Assembly (NCBI RefSeq): GCF_021789175.1
Contig: NZ_CP084560.1
Span: 4,216,001 to 4,280,000, forward strand
Direction of reading: 5' to 3'
Length of the DNA stretch: 64,000 nucleotides
From: Arthrobacter sp. FW306-2-2C-D06B
GTDB taxonomy: Bacteria > Actinomycetota > Actinomycetes > Actinomycetales > Micrococcaceae
The notes below the pieces were generated by a model. The model searched no databases and was not told the origin of the DNA. It was given only the letters and a program-made list of their open reading frames with translations. Shown in pieces: positions 18,739-31,915 of this stretch (the first letter of the stretch is position 1; every line of letters starts with the position of its first letter). The position numbers and the translations under genes were made by a program.

Positions 18739-19044
18739 GACGCTAGCTCACATATGGGGGGTCCTGACCGGACGCGAGCTCACATATCCCGGGCCCTAGC
18801 CGGACGCCCGCTCACATATCCCGGGCCCTAGCCGGACGCCCGCTCACATATCCCGGGCCCTAGCCGGACGCCCGCTCACATATCCCGGGCCCTAGCCGGA
18901 CGCCCGCTCACATATCCCGGGCCCTAGCCGGACGCCCGCTCACATATCCCGGGCCCTAGCCGGACGCCCGCTCACATATCCCGGGCTCTAGCAGGACGCC
19001 TGCTCACATATCCCGGGCTCTAGCCGGACGCCTGCTCACTTCTG
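18739..19044. repeat. 32-bp tandem array A, ten units
   Basis: Ten successive units begin at 18739, 18771, 18803, 18835, 18867, 18899, 18931, 18963, 18995 and 19027, each exactly 32 bp apart. The unit starts with GACGCCCGCTCACATAT and continues TCCCGGGCCCTAGCC. The central units are identical, while the two at each end carry substitutions. A degenerate inverted core (ATACGTGAGCCGGGGTC) is at 19084-19100. The same core with 32-bp spacing occurs in three other intergenic regions of the window. It lies between the HU gene and the rRNA operon terminator. Confidence 0.95.
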
Positions 19045-19169
19045 CTGAGGGCGGGGGAGGCCTGGGGTCCGTGGAAACCGTTCATACGTGAGCCGGGGTC
19101 TGCCAAAGGGGCCGGATATCTGGGCGGGGGTTTTGGGGGTGGGGGTGTGTTGTGGGTGTTTAAATGGGT

Positions 19170-19199
19170 CGGGCCCCGGCACGTGTGTGTCGGGGCCCG
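19170..19199 (-). terminator. rRNA operon terminator
   Basis: CGGGCCCCG (19170-19178) pairs with CGGGGCCCG (19191-19199), directly beyond the 3' end of 5S rRNA in the direction of rRNA transcription. The minus strand then reads into an A/T-rich ATTTAAAC stretch. Strong GC stem, probably the operon terminator. Confidence 0.7.
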
Positions 19200-19212
19200 G
19201 CCGTTAATGGTT

Positions 19213-19331
19213 GTCCGGCGGTGTCCTACTCTCCCACACCCTCCCGGGTGCAGTACCATCGGCGCTGTGGGTCTTAGCTTCCGGGTTCGGAATGGGACCG
19301 GGCGTTTCCCCCACGCTATGACCGCCGTAAC
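19213..19331 (-). rRNA. rrf: 5S ribosomal RNA
   Basis: The minus strand reads GTTACGGCGGTCATAGCG at the 5' end, has the conserved CCCATTCCGAAC loop, and ends with complementary CCGCCGGAC, giving the terminal helix. About 119 nt. The ends are estimated from the helix and may be off by a few bases. Confidence 0.95.
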
Positions 19332-19473
19332 CTTGTTACCCGTCCCCGCACGGGTGCGGGGTGGGAAGACTGGTGGTTACAACTGTGGTGTTGTTATTCA
19401 GTTGTGGTTTGTTCCGGAACGGGTTGTTGTTCGGGAACCACATAGTGGACGCAAGCAGTGATCGTGTTTGTGT

Positions 19474-24692
<5,219 letters not shown>

Positions 24693-25346
24693 AAGTAAAA
24701 CAAAAACAGACACAACCACAACCACCGGAAATAACGGCAGAACGGCTGCACAAAATTTGAAACCAGCTGTAAAAAACCAGCCCCGCACCACGGAGGTGAC
24801 ACAGGACCAGCCAAAACAACCAATTTAATAAAAAATCGGTATCAACAAACTTGGCACACTATTGAGTTCTCAAACAACAGACACACCCGGCACCACCCAC
24901 ACCCCAAAGGGCCCAGACTCGCTCCGGAGCAACTTCCCAAACTTACCAGAACTGCCAAGATCAAGCAAATCAGCGTTTCCGCGATTCACTGCTCAACAGG
25001 GGTCCCCACCCATCCACAGCACGCTAACCAGCACGCCATTTCCAGGCCGTTTATCAGAGGGGGTCGGTCGCTATCTTTCCGCATCAGCGGCGGCGACTCG
25101 AACTACTTTACACACCCCCAAGACCCGGCGCAAATCACGCCTCAGGCGAGCAAGAACCGCGGTAATCCGGGACAGGACAGCCGGTTGCACGCAAAAAGAA
25201 GCCGCCGGCGTCGTAAATCGGCCCTGTGTGCTGCACCACTTAATCGCAAAGCAAAGAGACCCCCACGGCAAAACCCGGAACCGGCGCCTTAAACGCAAGA
25301 AGGGCCGGCAACCCAAACGGTTGCCGACCCTTCTAGTGCTTCTGGA
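24693..25346 (-). promoter_or_regulatory. rrnP: rRNA operon leader and promoter region
   Basis: About 650 bp without a convincing gene. A candidate promoter on the minus strand has -35 TTGCGC (25133-25128), a 17-bp spacer, and -10 TAAAGT (25110-25105). The leader carries the motif TTGTTTGAGAACTCAATAG (complement of about 24859-24877), the conserved actinobacterial rrn antitermination/processing element, which is echoed in the 16S-23S and 23S-5S spacers. Confidence 0.55.
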
Positions 25347-25652
25347 TTACCAGGAAGACTTGGTGATGCCCGGGAGCTCACCACGGTGAGCCATGTCGCG
25401 GAAGCGGACACGGGAGATACCGAACTTCTGGAAGGTACCGCGCGGGCGGCCGTCGATGATGTCGCGGTTACGCAGACGGATCGGCGAGGCGTTGCGGGGC
25501 AGCTTCTGCAGGCCGAGGCGAGCCTCTTCGCGTGCTTCGTCAGTCGCGTTGGCGTCAACCAGGGTCTTCTTCAGTTCGAGACGCTTGGCAGCGTAACGCT
25601 CAACGATGACCTTGCGCTGCTCGTTGCGAGCAATCTTGGACTTCTTAGCCAT
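25347..25652 (-). CDS. rpsN: Ribosomal protein S14, zinc-independent form
   Basis: 101 residues, the long S14 type without cysteines, so it needs no zinc ribbon. [14 protein letters not shown] opening and the C-terminal [22 protein letters not shown] are diagnostic. It binds 16S rRNA in the 30S head. It follows rpmG with a 2-nt gap and is last in an rpmB-rpmG-rpsN operon. In actinobacteria such cysteine-free paralogs are often Zur-repressed zinc-sparing copies, but no clear Zur operator was found upstream. Confidence 0.97.
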   Translation of the reverse strand: MAKKSKIARNEQRKVIVERYAAKRLELKKTLVDANATDEAREEARLGLQKLPRNASPIRLRNRDIIDGRPRGTFQKFGISRVRFRDMAHRGELPGITKSSW

Positions 25653-25654
25653 GT

Positions 25655-25822
25655 TTAGCGCTCCTCTCGGAATTCGACGTGCTGGCGGATCTTGGGGTCG
25701 TACTTCTTCAGGACCAGGCGGTCCGGGTCGTTACGACGGTTCTTGCGGGTTACGTAGGTGTAACCGGTTCCCGCAGTCGACTTCAGCTTGATGATCGGAC
25801 GTACGTCCTTGTCTTTTGCCAC
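25655..25822 (-). CDS. rpmG: Ribosomal protein L33, cysteine-free
   Basis: 55 residues: [20 protein letters not shown] at the start and a [20 protein letters not shown] core identify L33. No cysteines, so the zinc-independent type. GTG start at 25822 overlaps the rpmB stop codon by one base (TAGTG), showing tight coupling. Confidence 0.96.
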   Translation of the reverse strand: MAKDKDVRPIIKLKSTAGTGYTYVTRKNRRNDPDRLVLKKYDPKIRQHVEFREER

Positions 25823-26058
25823 TAGAGCTTCACCCCACGAGCCAGAACTTCGGCGACGACTGCGTCGATGCCGCGAACGTCGATGGTCTTGATGCCCTTG
25901 GCCGACAGGGTCAGCGTGACATTACGGCGCAGGGACGGAACCCAGTAGCGCTTCTTCTGGATGTTGGGGTCGAACCGACGCTTGTTGCGGCGGTGCGAGT
26001 GCGAAATGCTGTGTCCAAAGCCCGGCTCGGCTCCGGTCACCTGGCAGTTTGCTGCCAT
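25822..26058 (-). CDS. rpmB: Ribosomal protein L28
   Basis: 78 residues. [33 protein letters not shown] and [16 protein letters not shown] are L28 features. Only one cysteine (Cys5) remains of the zinc-binding CxxC pattern, so it is of the zinc-independent type. ATG 26058 is preceded by AGGAGAG; the longer upstream frame is not used. First gene of the three-gene ribosomal operon. Confidence 0.96.
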   Translation of the reverse strand: MAANCQVTGAEPGFGHSISHSHRRNKRRFDPNIQKKRYWVPSLRRNVTLTLSAKGIKTIDVRGIDAVVAEVLARGVKL

Positions 26059-26486
26059 GACGACTCTCCTAAAAAATAAAATGAAACGGCCAGCAGAGTT
26101 CCTGCTTCCCGTGCAATAGGCGACGTCCGCAACCAGTCCACACCGTTTTCGGTAGTTCCCGCGGGCTGGATCCCTCGGCTGAAACCAGCCAAAGATCACC
26201 GCTGCGGCGAAGGTAGTGGGTCCGGACAACAGGCCGGAATACTGGGCGAATACTGGAATGCACGCAACTTGAGCCCCTAACTACCGGCCCGCGGATCTCC
26301 TGTTGTTGCCAACAGTCACCGCCAACCGGAGCAATTGCACACGCTCCGCGCCACCTAGCGCCTAATAAGTCTAGGGGCTGGGGGAAATTAAGACCAATCG
26401 GGTGTATAAGAACCAAGTGATCAACTCATAAGCGGGGGCAAGGCCCTTCACAGGAGAACGAAAGGTTGAGAGTTCAATCTTGAGAC
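26059..26486. other. Divergent intergenic region between rpmB and the ferric-reductase-like gene
   Basis: About 430 bp without a supportable gene. It must hold the promoter of the rpmB operon and that of the gene at 26487. No AT-rich Zur-type palindrome and no IdeR-like TTAGG box were seen by eye. The stretch next to rpmB is A/T-rich (TTTTATTTTTTAGG read on the minus strand), which may be an untranslated leader. Confidence 0.4.
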
Positions 26487-27956
26487 ATGAAGTCACAACT
26501 CCTCGCCTCCCCAGGCCAACGTGTGGGTATGTCCCCGGGTCAGCCTCCAGCGCCCGCTGGGCGTAAATCCACCAAGGGAAGGTTCGCTGCGCAGCATCGC
26601 CGACGCATGTTCCGGACGGACATGCTCACCGTTGCGCTGTGGGCTTCCCTCGCAGCGGCCTTGGCGTTGTGGCTCGCCGACGGCGGGATGTCGTCCGTCG
26701 GGAACCTCACCCAAGCGGTTACCGCCGTCGGGATCCTGGCCGGGCTTGCCGGCATGGATCTGGTCTTCCTGATGCTTCTCCTCGCGGCACGCCTGCCGTT
26801 CGTGGACGGCGCGGTGGGACACGACAGGGCGTTGGAGTTCCACCGGAAGCTAGGCAAACCGGCGCTCTACCTGTTGCTGGCGCACGGACTTCTCCTGGCG
26901 ACCGGCTACGGCATGGCCGAAGGCCTGAATCCCGTGAGCGAGGCTGTCGCGCTCTGGACGCTGGTACCCGATATGTGGCTGGCATTCGTATCCATGGCAT
27001 TGTTCATTGCCGTGGTGGTCACCTCGCTTGTGGCTGTTCGGCGCCGCTTTCCCTACGAATTCTGGTACTTCGTCCACCTGCTCACGTATTTGGCGGTGGC
27101 GGTAGCCCTTCCGCACCAGTTCAGTGTGGGCGGTTTGTTCGCCGAAGGAACCTGGCAGCGCTGGTACTGGCTGCTGCTCTACATTGGATCAGGCTCGGCG
27201 CTGGCTTGGTTCCGTATTGCCCAACCGGTGATAGCCACCTACCGGCACCAGCTGACGGTGCGGCGCGTGGTGCCCCTTGCGCCCGGCGTCTTCAGCATCG
27301 AAATGAGCGGCCTGCGATTGAACGAATTGTCGGGAAACGGCGGCCGGTTCTTCGTGTGGCGCTTCCTCGCTCCCGGCATGTGGTGGCAGGCGCATCCGTT
27401 CAGCTTGTCCGCGGAACCACAGGTGGGGAAATCGTCGCGGCAACCCACCTTGAGGATCACTGTCCGGAATCTGGGTGCAGGCTCGGCCCGCTTGGCTTCG
27501 CTCAAACCAGGAACCAAGGTAGCCATCGAAGGCCCCTACGGTGTCTTCAGCTCGGCGGCCCGCAGCCGGGAACACGTCGTCATGATCGGCGCAGGAATCG
27601 GAATCACGCCCCTCCGTGCCCTCCTGGAATCCACGCCCTTCGGGCCCGGCCAGGCGACCGTCTTGTTGCGCGGCAGCAGCACGGAAGAGCTATTCCTTGG
27701 CGACGAGATCCTGGAATTGTGCCGGAAGCGCGGTGCCACGCTCTTCCACCTGACCGGCCCGCGGTCGGCGAATCCTCAAAGCGCCTGGCTGCCTGCCTCT
27801 GCCGGCACCTCGCAGTTGCGGGACTTCGTTCCGGACATCACTGATGCGGATGTCTACATCTGCGGCCCTTCCGCTTGGGCCCGCCAGGTGCTGGCCGAGG
27901 CGAAAAGGTCCGGCGTGCGGGAGGAGCAACTCCACTACGAAAGGTTTGACTGGTGA
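26487..27956 (+). CDS. Ferric-reductase-like transmembrane / ferredoxin-NADP reductase-type protein
   Basis: 489 residues. About six N-terminal helices (45-230) form a ferric-reductase-like haem domain with histidines such as LLAHGLLL and YFVHLLTY. Then comes an FAD-binding FR-type domain (WQAHPFSLSAEP near 305) and a NAD-binding domain beginning GAGIGITPLRALLE near 368 and ending DVYICGPSAWARQVL. It should move electrons from NAD(P)H across the membrane. It overlaps the FMN-binding protein gene by 4 nt (GTGA) and shares an operon with ApbE. The start is uncertain because no strong RBS precedes 26487. Confidence 0.9.
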   Translation: MKSQLLASPGQRVGMSPGQPPAPAGRKSTKGRFAAQHRRRMFRTDMLTVALWASLAAALALWLADGGMSSVGNLTQAVTAVGILAGLAGMDLVFLMLLLAARLPFVDGAVGHDRALEFHRKLGKPALYLLLAHGLLLATGYGMAEGLNPVSEAVALWTLVPDMWLAFVSMALFIAVVVTSLVAVRRRFPYEFWYFVHLLTYLAVAVALPHQFSVGGLFAEGTWQRWYWLLLYIGSGSALAWFRIAQPVIATYRHQLTVRRVVPLAPGVFSIEMSGLRLNELSGNGGRFFVWRFLAPGMWWQAHPFSLSAEPQVGKSSRQPTLRITVRNLGAGSARLASLKPGTKVAIEGPYGVFSSAARSREHVVMIGAGIGITPLRALLESTPFGPGQATVLLRGSSTEELFLGDEILELCRKRGATLFHLTGPRSANPQSAWLPASAGTSQLRDFVPDITDADVYICGPSAWARQVLAEAKRSGVREEQLHYERFDW

Positions 27957-28519
27957 GACTCAGGGCAGGAATTTCAGCAGCGCTAGCGTCGGCGGCCATC
28001 CTCCTCGTCGGTTGGCAGGCGGGCGCGCACGTGGCGGAATCGAACGCATCGGCGGTCACGACCTCCTCAGCCGGAACCGCCGGCGGAACCGCCCCCAGTA
28101 CGGGCTCGACGGCGAATGGAACCACCGGGAGCAGCGCTTCCGGATCGTCCTCGGGAACCGGAGCAGGCTCGAGTTCCGGCACAGGCTCCACTTCCGGCAC
28201 GGGCTCGAGTTCCAGCTCCACCCTGGGAGCCACGGCCAAGGCGGGCGGCACCTACGCAGGAACGGCAGTGGAGACGCGCTTCGGAACAGTCCAGGTCCAG
28301 GTAACCATCAAGGCCGGCGTCATCACGGATGTCACAGCCCTGCATCTGACTGACCAAGAGCAACGATCCGTCCAGATCAGCGCCAGGGCTGCACCCCTTC
28401 TGCGATCCGAAGTGCTGAGCGCCCAATCGGCGAACGTGCAGACCATTGGCGGCGCCACCTTTACCAGCGAGGCCTATCTGACATCGCTCCAGGCGGCCCT
28501 CGATGCAGCCCATTTCTAA
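27953..28519 (+). CDS. Exported FMN-binding domain protein (flavinylation substrate)
   Basis: 188 residues. An N-terminal hydrophobic segment (residues 5-25) acts as signal or anchor. About 55 residues of Ser/Gly/Thr-rich low-complexity linker follow, then an FMN-binding domain (GTYAGTAVETRFGTVQVQVTI onwards). The sequence TIGGATFTS at 164-172 fits the ApbE target motif, with Thr169 the likely covalent FMN site. The next gene encodes ApbE, and the preceding one a membrane electron donor, so this is probably an extracellular flavin electron carrier. The GTG start overlaps the previous stop. Confidence 0.87.
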   Translation: MRLRAGISAALASAAILLVGWQAGAHVAESNASAVTTSSAGTAGGTAPSTGSTANGTTGSSASGSSSGTGAGSSSGTGSTSGTGSSSSSTLGATAKAGGTYAGTAVETRFGTVQVQVTIKAGVITDVTALHLTDQEQRSVQISARAAPLLRSEVLSAQSANVQTIGGATFTSEAYLTSLQAALDAAHF

Positions 28520-29354
28520 GCCCAACGCGCGCGGACCGGGCAGTGCGGAGCCCCGCCTTCCTTCCCGCACGTTCACGAGCATGGGCACCGTGGTGAGCAT
28601 CGCAATCCCACGTGCTCCAGGGACGGCCCCCCAAGCTGCGGTAGAAGAGCTCGAGGCGGCAACCGCCGTCGTCGAGCAGTTGTTCAACGCCTTGGACCGG
28701 ACGTTTAGTCTCTACCGTCCCGACTCGGAGGCAAGTGCGATGGCGCGCGGCGAGCTGGCCCTGAAGGACGCATCTACGGACATGCGACGGCTGTATGTCG
28801 AGGCGGCCGAATGGCGCAACCTCACCGAAGGTGCGTTCACGGCGGAACGGCCCGACGGCGTCGTGGACTTGGCGGGGATCGTCAAGGCACATGCCATCCG
28901 GGAAGCCGGAACGTCGTTGCTCGCACTCGGCCTGAAGGATTGGTGCCTCAATGCCGGCGGGGACGTCCTGGTACACGGTTCGCCGACGCCGGGCAGCGTG
29001 CAGTCGTGGCTCGCAGGGATCGTTGACCCGCAGGATCGGACGACGGTTCTGACCGCGTTTCCGCTCAGTGACGCGTGCAAGCAGGCGCTCGCGACCTCAG
29101 GAACCAGCGAACGCGGCCACCACATTTGGTCAGCCGGCCTCCCGGCGACGCGGGACAAGGGCTTCCGCCAGGTTTCGGTGGCAGCTGCCGACATCATCAC
29201 GGCCGATGTACTGGCCACGGCCATCATGGCCGGCGGCCTAGGGGCCCTCACGCTGGCGACCTCCCACTGGGACGTGGACGTGCTCGCTGTGAAGAACGAC
29301 GGCGGACTGCTTGCGACACCGGGTTTCCGGAACGTTGCTGCCCGGAACAGTTAG
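28503..29354 (+). CDS. apbE: FAD:protein FMN transferase
   Basis: 283 residues of ApbE. FTSMGTVVSIAIP at the start, FSLYRPDSEASAMARGE, DLAGIVKAHAIREAG, the CLNAGGDVLVHG core and ADIITADVLATAIMAGG metal-binding region are all recognisable. It transfers FMN from FAD to a threonine of the FMN-binding protein encoded just upstream, which it overlaps by 17 nt. No obvious lipobox. Its stop overlaps the convergent SGNH gene by 4 nt. Confidence 0.93.
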   Translation: MQPISKPNARGPGSAEPRLPSRTFTSMGTVVSIAIPRAPGTAPQAAVEELEAATAVVEQLFNALDRTFSLYRPDSEASAMARGELALKDASTDMRRLYVEAAEWRNLTEGAFTAERPDGVVDLAGIVKAHAIREAGTSLLALGLKDWCLNAGGDVLVHGSPTPGSVQSWLAGIVDPQDRTTVLTAFPLSDACKQALATSGTSERGHHIWSAGLPATRDKGFRQVSVAAADIITADVLATAIMAGGLGALTLATSHWDVDVLAVKNDGGLLATPGFRNVAARNS

Positions 29355-30112
29355 GGACGGGTGAGCTGGGGGTACTTCGGGCTGAGGCCATCACCTGAGG
29401 ACTTGCCCGTAACGCGGCGGACGACCCACGGTGCGGCGTGTTCACGGGCCCAACGCGCGTTGGCCCGCAACGCTTCCACCCGCGCAAGCTGTGGTTGTGT
29501 GACGGGAGGCGGGACCTCGAGGGAACCTTCGTGCTCCAGGACCGCCAGGACCCGGTTGGCCATGTTGATATGACCAGCAGTGGACATGTGCATCCGGTCC
29601 TGCGCCCACATATGCCAGTCGTGGTATTCGCTGAAGCGCCAGTAGTCCACCACCAAAGCACCGTGGTTTTCGGCGATTTCCCGCAGCAACTCGTTATAGA
29701 TCGCGGTGCGTCCGCGCATGGTGCCGAAAACCTTGGAACTGCGGGCGTCGAAACCCGTAAAGAGAAGCAACGTAGCGCCAGTGGCACTTAGTTTCTCAAT
29801 ACCGGCTTCGTAGTCCTCCATGAGCCTGTCGATATCGACCTTGGGGCGGAAGATGTCGTTTGCTCCCGCGTACAGGGTCACCAGCGTTGGTTGAAGCGCG
29901 ACGGCGGCGTCCACCTGTTCTGCCATGACTTGCCGGAGCTTCTTGCCACGGATGGCCAAATTGGCGTAGCCGAAATTGTCGTTGCTTCGGGCCAGCTGCT
30001 GGGCAACGAGGTCCGCCCATCCCCTGACTCCGTTAGGTCGCGAGGGGTCGGCGTCGCCAAGTCCTTCGGTGAACGAGTCACCCAATGCCACATACCGGGC
30101 AGAAAAATCCAT
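29351..30112 (-). CDS. SGNH/GDSL hydrolase (paralog 1)
   Basis: 253 residues with all four SGNH blocks: GDSFTEG (catalytic Ser), NLAIRG (Gly), GAND (Asn), and DRMHMSTAGH (Asp and His). An esterase or lipase of unknown substrate, without a signal peptide, so cytosolic. Two further paralogs with the same FVALGDSFTEG opening and MHMS ending are at 31916-33627. Confidence 0.92.
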   Translation of the reverse strand: MDFSARYVALGDSFTEGLGDADPSRPNGVRGWADLVAQQLARSNDNFGYANLAIRGKKLRQVMAEQVDAAVALQPTLVTLYAGANDIFRPKVDIDRLMEDYEAGIEKLSATGATLLLFTGFDARSSKVFGTMRGRTAIYNELLREIAENHGALVVDYWRFSEYHDWHMWAQDRMHMSTAGHINMANRVLAVLEHEGSLEVPPPVTQPQLARVEALRANARWAREHAAPWVVRRVTGKSSGDGLSPKYPQLTRP

Positions 30113-30206
30113 GGCGCCAGTCTTTCATCAGTGCGGGGCGGCCGTCACGCGCGGCGCCGGATGCGCAGCGTACGGCGACCGTGTTTGCCGGCTCAGCGGG
30201 CGCGGC

Positions 30207-30686
30207 TCAGTGTTCGCGCAGGATCCAGTGATCGTCGTCCAGGCGGGCCACGATCTTCTCGCCGATCCGCGCGAGGTCCGCAACGTCGTCGTCGGTCATG
30301 GCGTCCAGCATCAACGCGCGGACGGCATCCACATGCCCCGGGGCGAGGGACACGATGGTGTCCATGCCGGCCTCCGTCAGGTGCGCCACGGTGACACGGG
30401 CATCACCCGGATGGGCCTCGCGCTCCACCCAACCGCGTCCTTGGAGCTTGGTGACAACGTGCGACAACCTGGACAAGGAAGCGCTGGTGCGGGCGGCAAG
30501 CTCACTCATGGGCAGGAAACGCCCCTCCGCTTCGGACAGCATGGCGAGCACGTTGTAGTCGAACAGCGACAATTTGCCGGCCGCCTGCAGTTGGGTGTCC
30601 AGGGCTGCCGGCAGCAGGGTGTTGATGCTCAAGAGGGCCAGCCAGGCACGGCGTTCGTCGGCGTTGAGCCAGCGCGGTTCGGTCAT
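30207..30686 (-). CDS. MarR-family transcriptional regulator
   Basis: 159 residues with winged-helix layout: LSLFDYNVLAMLSEAEGRFLPMSELAARTSASLSRLSHVVTKLQGRGWVEREAHPGDARVTVAHLTEAG is the MarR DNA-binding region. Divergent from a flavin/F420-type NADP oxidoreductase gene at 30808, with palindromic operator-like sites between them. It probably represses that gene and its own expression. The inducer is unknown. Confidence 0.9.
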   Translation of the reverse strand: MTEPRWLNADERRAWLALLSINTLLPAALDTQLQAAGKLSLFDYNVLAMLSEAEGRFLPMSELAARTSASLSRLSHVVTKLQGRGWVEREAHPGDARVTVAHLTEAGMDTIVSLAPGHVDAVRALMLDAMTDDDVADLARIGEKIVARLDDDHWILREH

Positions 30687-30713
30687 GGATTCATCTTAGA
30701 AGGAAATTAATGC

Positions 30714-30759
30714 TTGACACTTCAACTTAAGGCCGTTATTGTTTTAGTTGAAGCTTCAA
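30714..30759 (+). promoter_or_regulatory. Promoter with MarR-like operator
   Basis: -35 TTGACA (30714-30719), 17-bp spacer, -10 TATTGT (30737-30742) for the plus-strand oxidoreductase gene. The spacer holds CTTCAACTT, and just downstream is the perfect palindrome TTGAAGCTTCAA (30748-30759). These half-sites flank the -10 element, a layout typical of MarR repression. Confidence 0.75.
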
Positions 30760-30807
30760 GTAAATGAATGTAACCCGATCATGAGCACTCAAGCAAAGGA
30801 AACAACA

Positions 30808-31440
30808 ATGGCTGCCATCACCATCATCGGCACCGGCAACATGGCGTCCGGCATTGCGGCCCGCGCGGCCGTGGCAGGCAAGAGCGTCCAGATCCTCAGC
30901 CGCGATGCAAGCTCTGCTGCTGCGCTTGCGGCAACGGTCAACGGAACTTCCGGCATCACCGGATCCCCCGTGGAAGGCAGCATCGTGGTGCTGGCCGCTC
31001 CGTTCGACGCCTCCAAAGCAGTCCTTAGTTCCTATGGCTCAGCGCTCAACGGCAAGACCATCGTGGACATCTCCAACCCCGTGAACTTCGAAACCTTCGA
31101 TTCCCTCACTGTCCCCGCCGGAACCTCGGCGGCCGAAGAACTCCAGGCCCTGGCCCCGGGTGCGTCGGTGGTCAAGGCGTTCAACACCGTCTTCGCGGCC
31201 ACGCTCGCGGACGGCGAAGTGGACGGCCAGACCCTCGATGTGCTGGTCGCGGGCGACGACGCCGAGGCGACTGCCGCCGTCGTCGACTTCGTCAAAGGTG
31301 CTGGCCTGCGCCCGGTCAACGTCGGCCCGCTGCGCCGCTCGCGTGAGCTCGAAGCCTTCCAGTTGCTCGTCATGACGCTGCAGGTCAGCGACGCCCACCC
31401 CGACTACAACTGGAACTCCGCGGTCAAGCTCCTGCCGTAG
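30808..31440 (+). CDS. F420-dependent NADP reductase-like dinucleotide-binding protein
   Basis: 210 residues. ITIIGTGNMASGIAARA is a Rossmann GxGxxA nucleotide-binding start. VVLAAPFDA, IVDISNPVNF, and VVKAFNTVFAA match the NADPH-dependent F420 reductase / YdfG-like family (NAD-binding F420 oxidoreductase). ATG 30808 has AAAGGA 7 nt upstream; an upstream ATG at 30781 lacks one. Probably a redox enzyme controlled by the divergent MarR protein. It may use NADP only. Confidence 0.86.
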   Translation: MAAITIIGTGNMASGIAARAAVAGKSVQILSRDASSAAALAATVNGTSGITGSPVEGSIVVLAAPFDASKAVLSSYGSALNGKTIVDISNPVNFETFDSLTVPAGTSAAEELQALAPGASVVKAFNTVFAATLADGEVDGQTLDVLVAGDDAEATAAVVDFVKGAGLRPVNVGPLRRSRELEAFQLLVMTLQVSDAHPDYNWNSAVKLLP

Positions 31441-31454
31441 TTCATTGCGCTCTC

Positions 31455-31482
31455 GGAGGGCGGCCCGTTTTGGCCGCCCTCC
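31455..31482 (+). terminator. Rho-independent-type hairpin
   Basis: GGAGGGCGGCC (31455-31465) pairs perfectly with GGCCGCCCTCC (31472-31482) across CGTTTT. It sits 15 nt after the oxidoreductase stop and before the YciI-like gene. Confidence 0.8.
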
Positions 31483-31501
31483 GCGTTGTAGGCTGGGCGG
31501 C

Positions 31502-31786
31502 ATGTTCGTGGTTTCGCTGACCTACAAAGTTCCCGACGAGATCGTCGATTTCCACCGCCCAGCACACATGGATTGGGTCAAAGAAGCGTTCGACGCCGGC
31601 ACTTTCGTTGCGTCCGGACGTCGCGTTCCGGCCATCGGGGGCGTGCTATTGTCCAACGTCGACCGTGCAACGCTGGACGCTTCCCTGGCTACGGATCCGT
31701 TCTACATCAACGGGGTGGCCGACTTCGAGATCATCGAATTCACGGTCACCACGGCGTCCACGGGTTTCGAAAACCTGTTGGACTAG
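31502..31786 (+). CDS. YciI-family protein
   Basis: 94 residues: MFVVSLTYKVPDEIVDFHRPAHMDWVKEAFDAGTFVASGRRVP has the YciI ferredoxin-like fold signature with the conserved His of HRPAH and Asp of MDW. NGVADFEIIEFTVT matches the C-terminal strand. Small cytosolic protein; a catalytic His-Asp dyad is proposed for the family, but no reaction is known here. Confidence 0.88.
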   Translation: MFVVSLTYKVPDEIVDFHRPAHMDWVKEAFDAGTFVASGRRVPAIGGVLLSNVDRATLDASLATDPFYINGVADFEIIEFTVTTASTGFENLLD

Positions 31787-31804
31787 TCAGGTTGGGGGCG
31801 TATG

Positions 31805-31909
31805 GGGCGTCACGCAGAGCACATTTTTGGCGCCTCGACTCGGCGAAAACCCCGGAAATTCGCGGCTTCGATGCCCGTCCGCAGCCAAAAAGTTGTCAGG
31901 CGTGACGCT
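31805..31909. repeat. Short element with imperfect terminal inverted repeats
   Basis: GGCGTCACGC...TTTTTGG (31806-31830) matches, imperfectly, the reverse complement of CCAAAAA...GCGTGACGCT (31885-31909). About 25-bp arms flank a 55-bp interior. It lies between two convergent genes and could be a terminator region or a small non-autonomous element. Confidence 0.35.
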
Positions 31910-31915
31910 GACGCT

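Noticed and set aside
18739..19044. CRISPR array interpretation
   Set aside because: Units are 32 bp in total with near-identical intervening sequence and no unique spacers of 30 bp or more; no cas genes in the window.
26059..26486. Zur operator upstream of rpmB
   Set aside because: No clear AT-rich inverted repeat of the TGAAAATGATTTTCA type could be found by eye.
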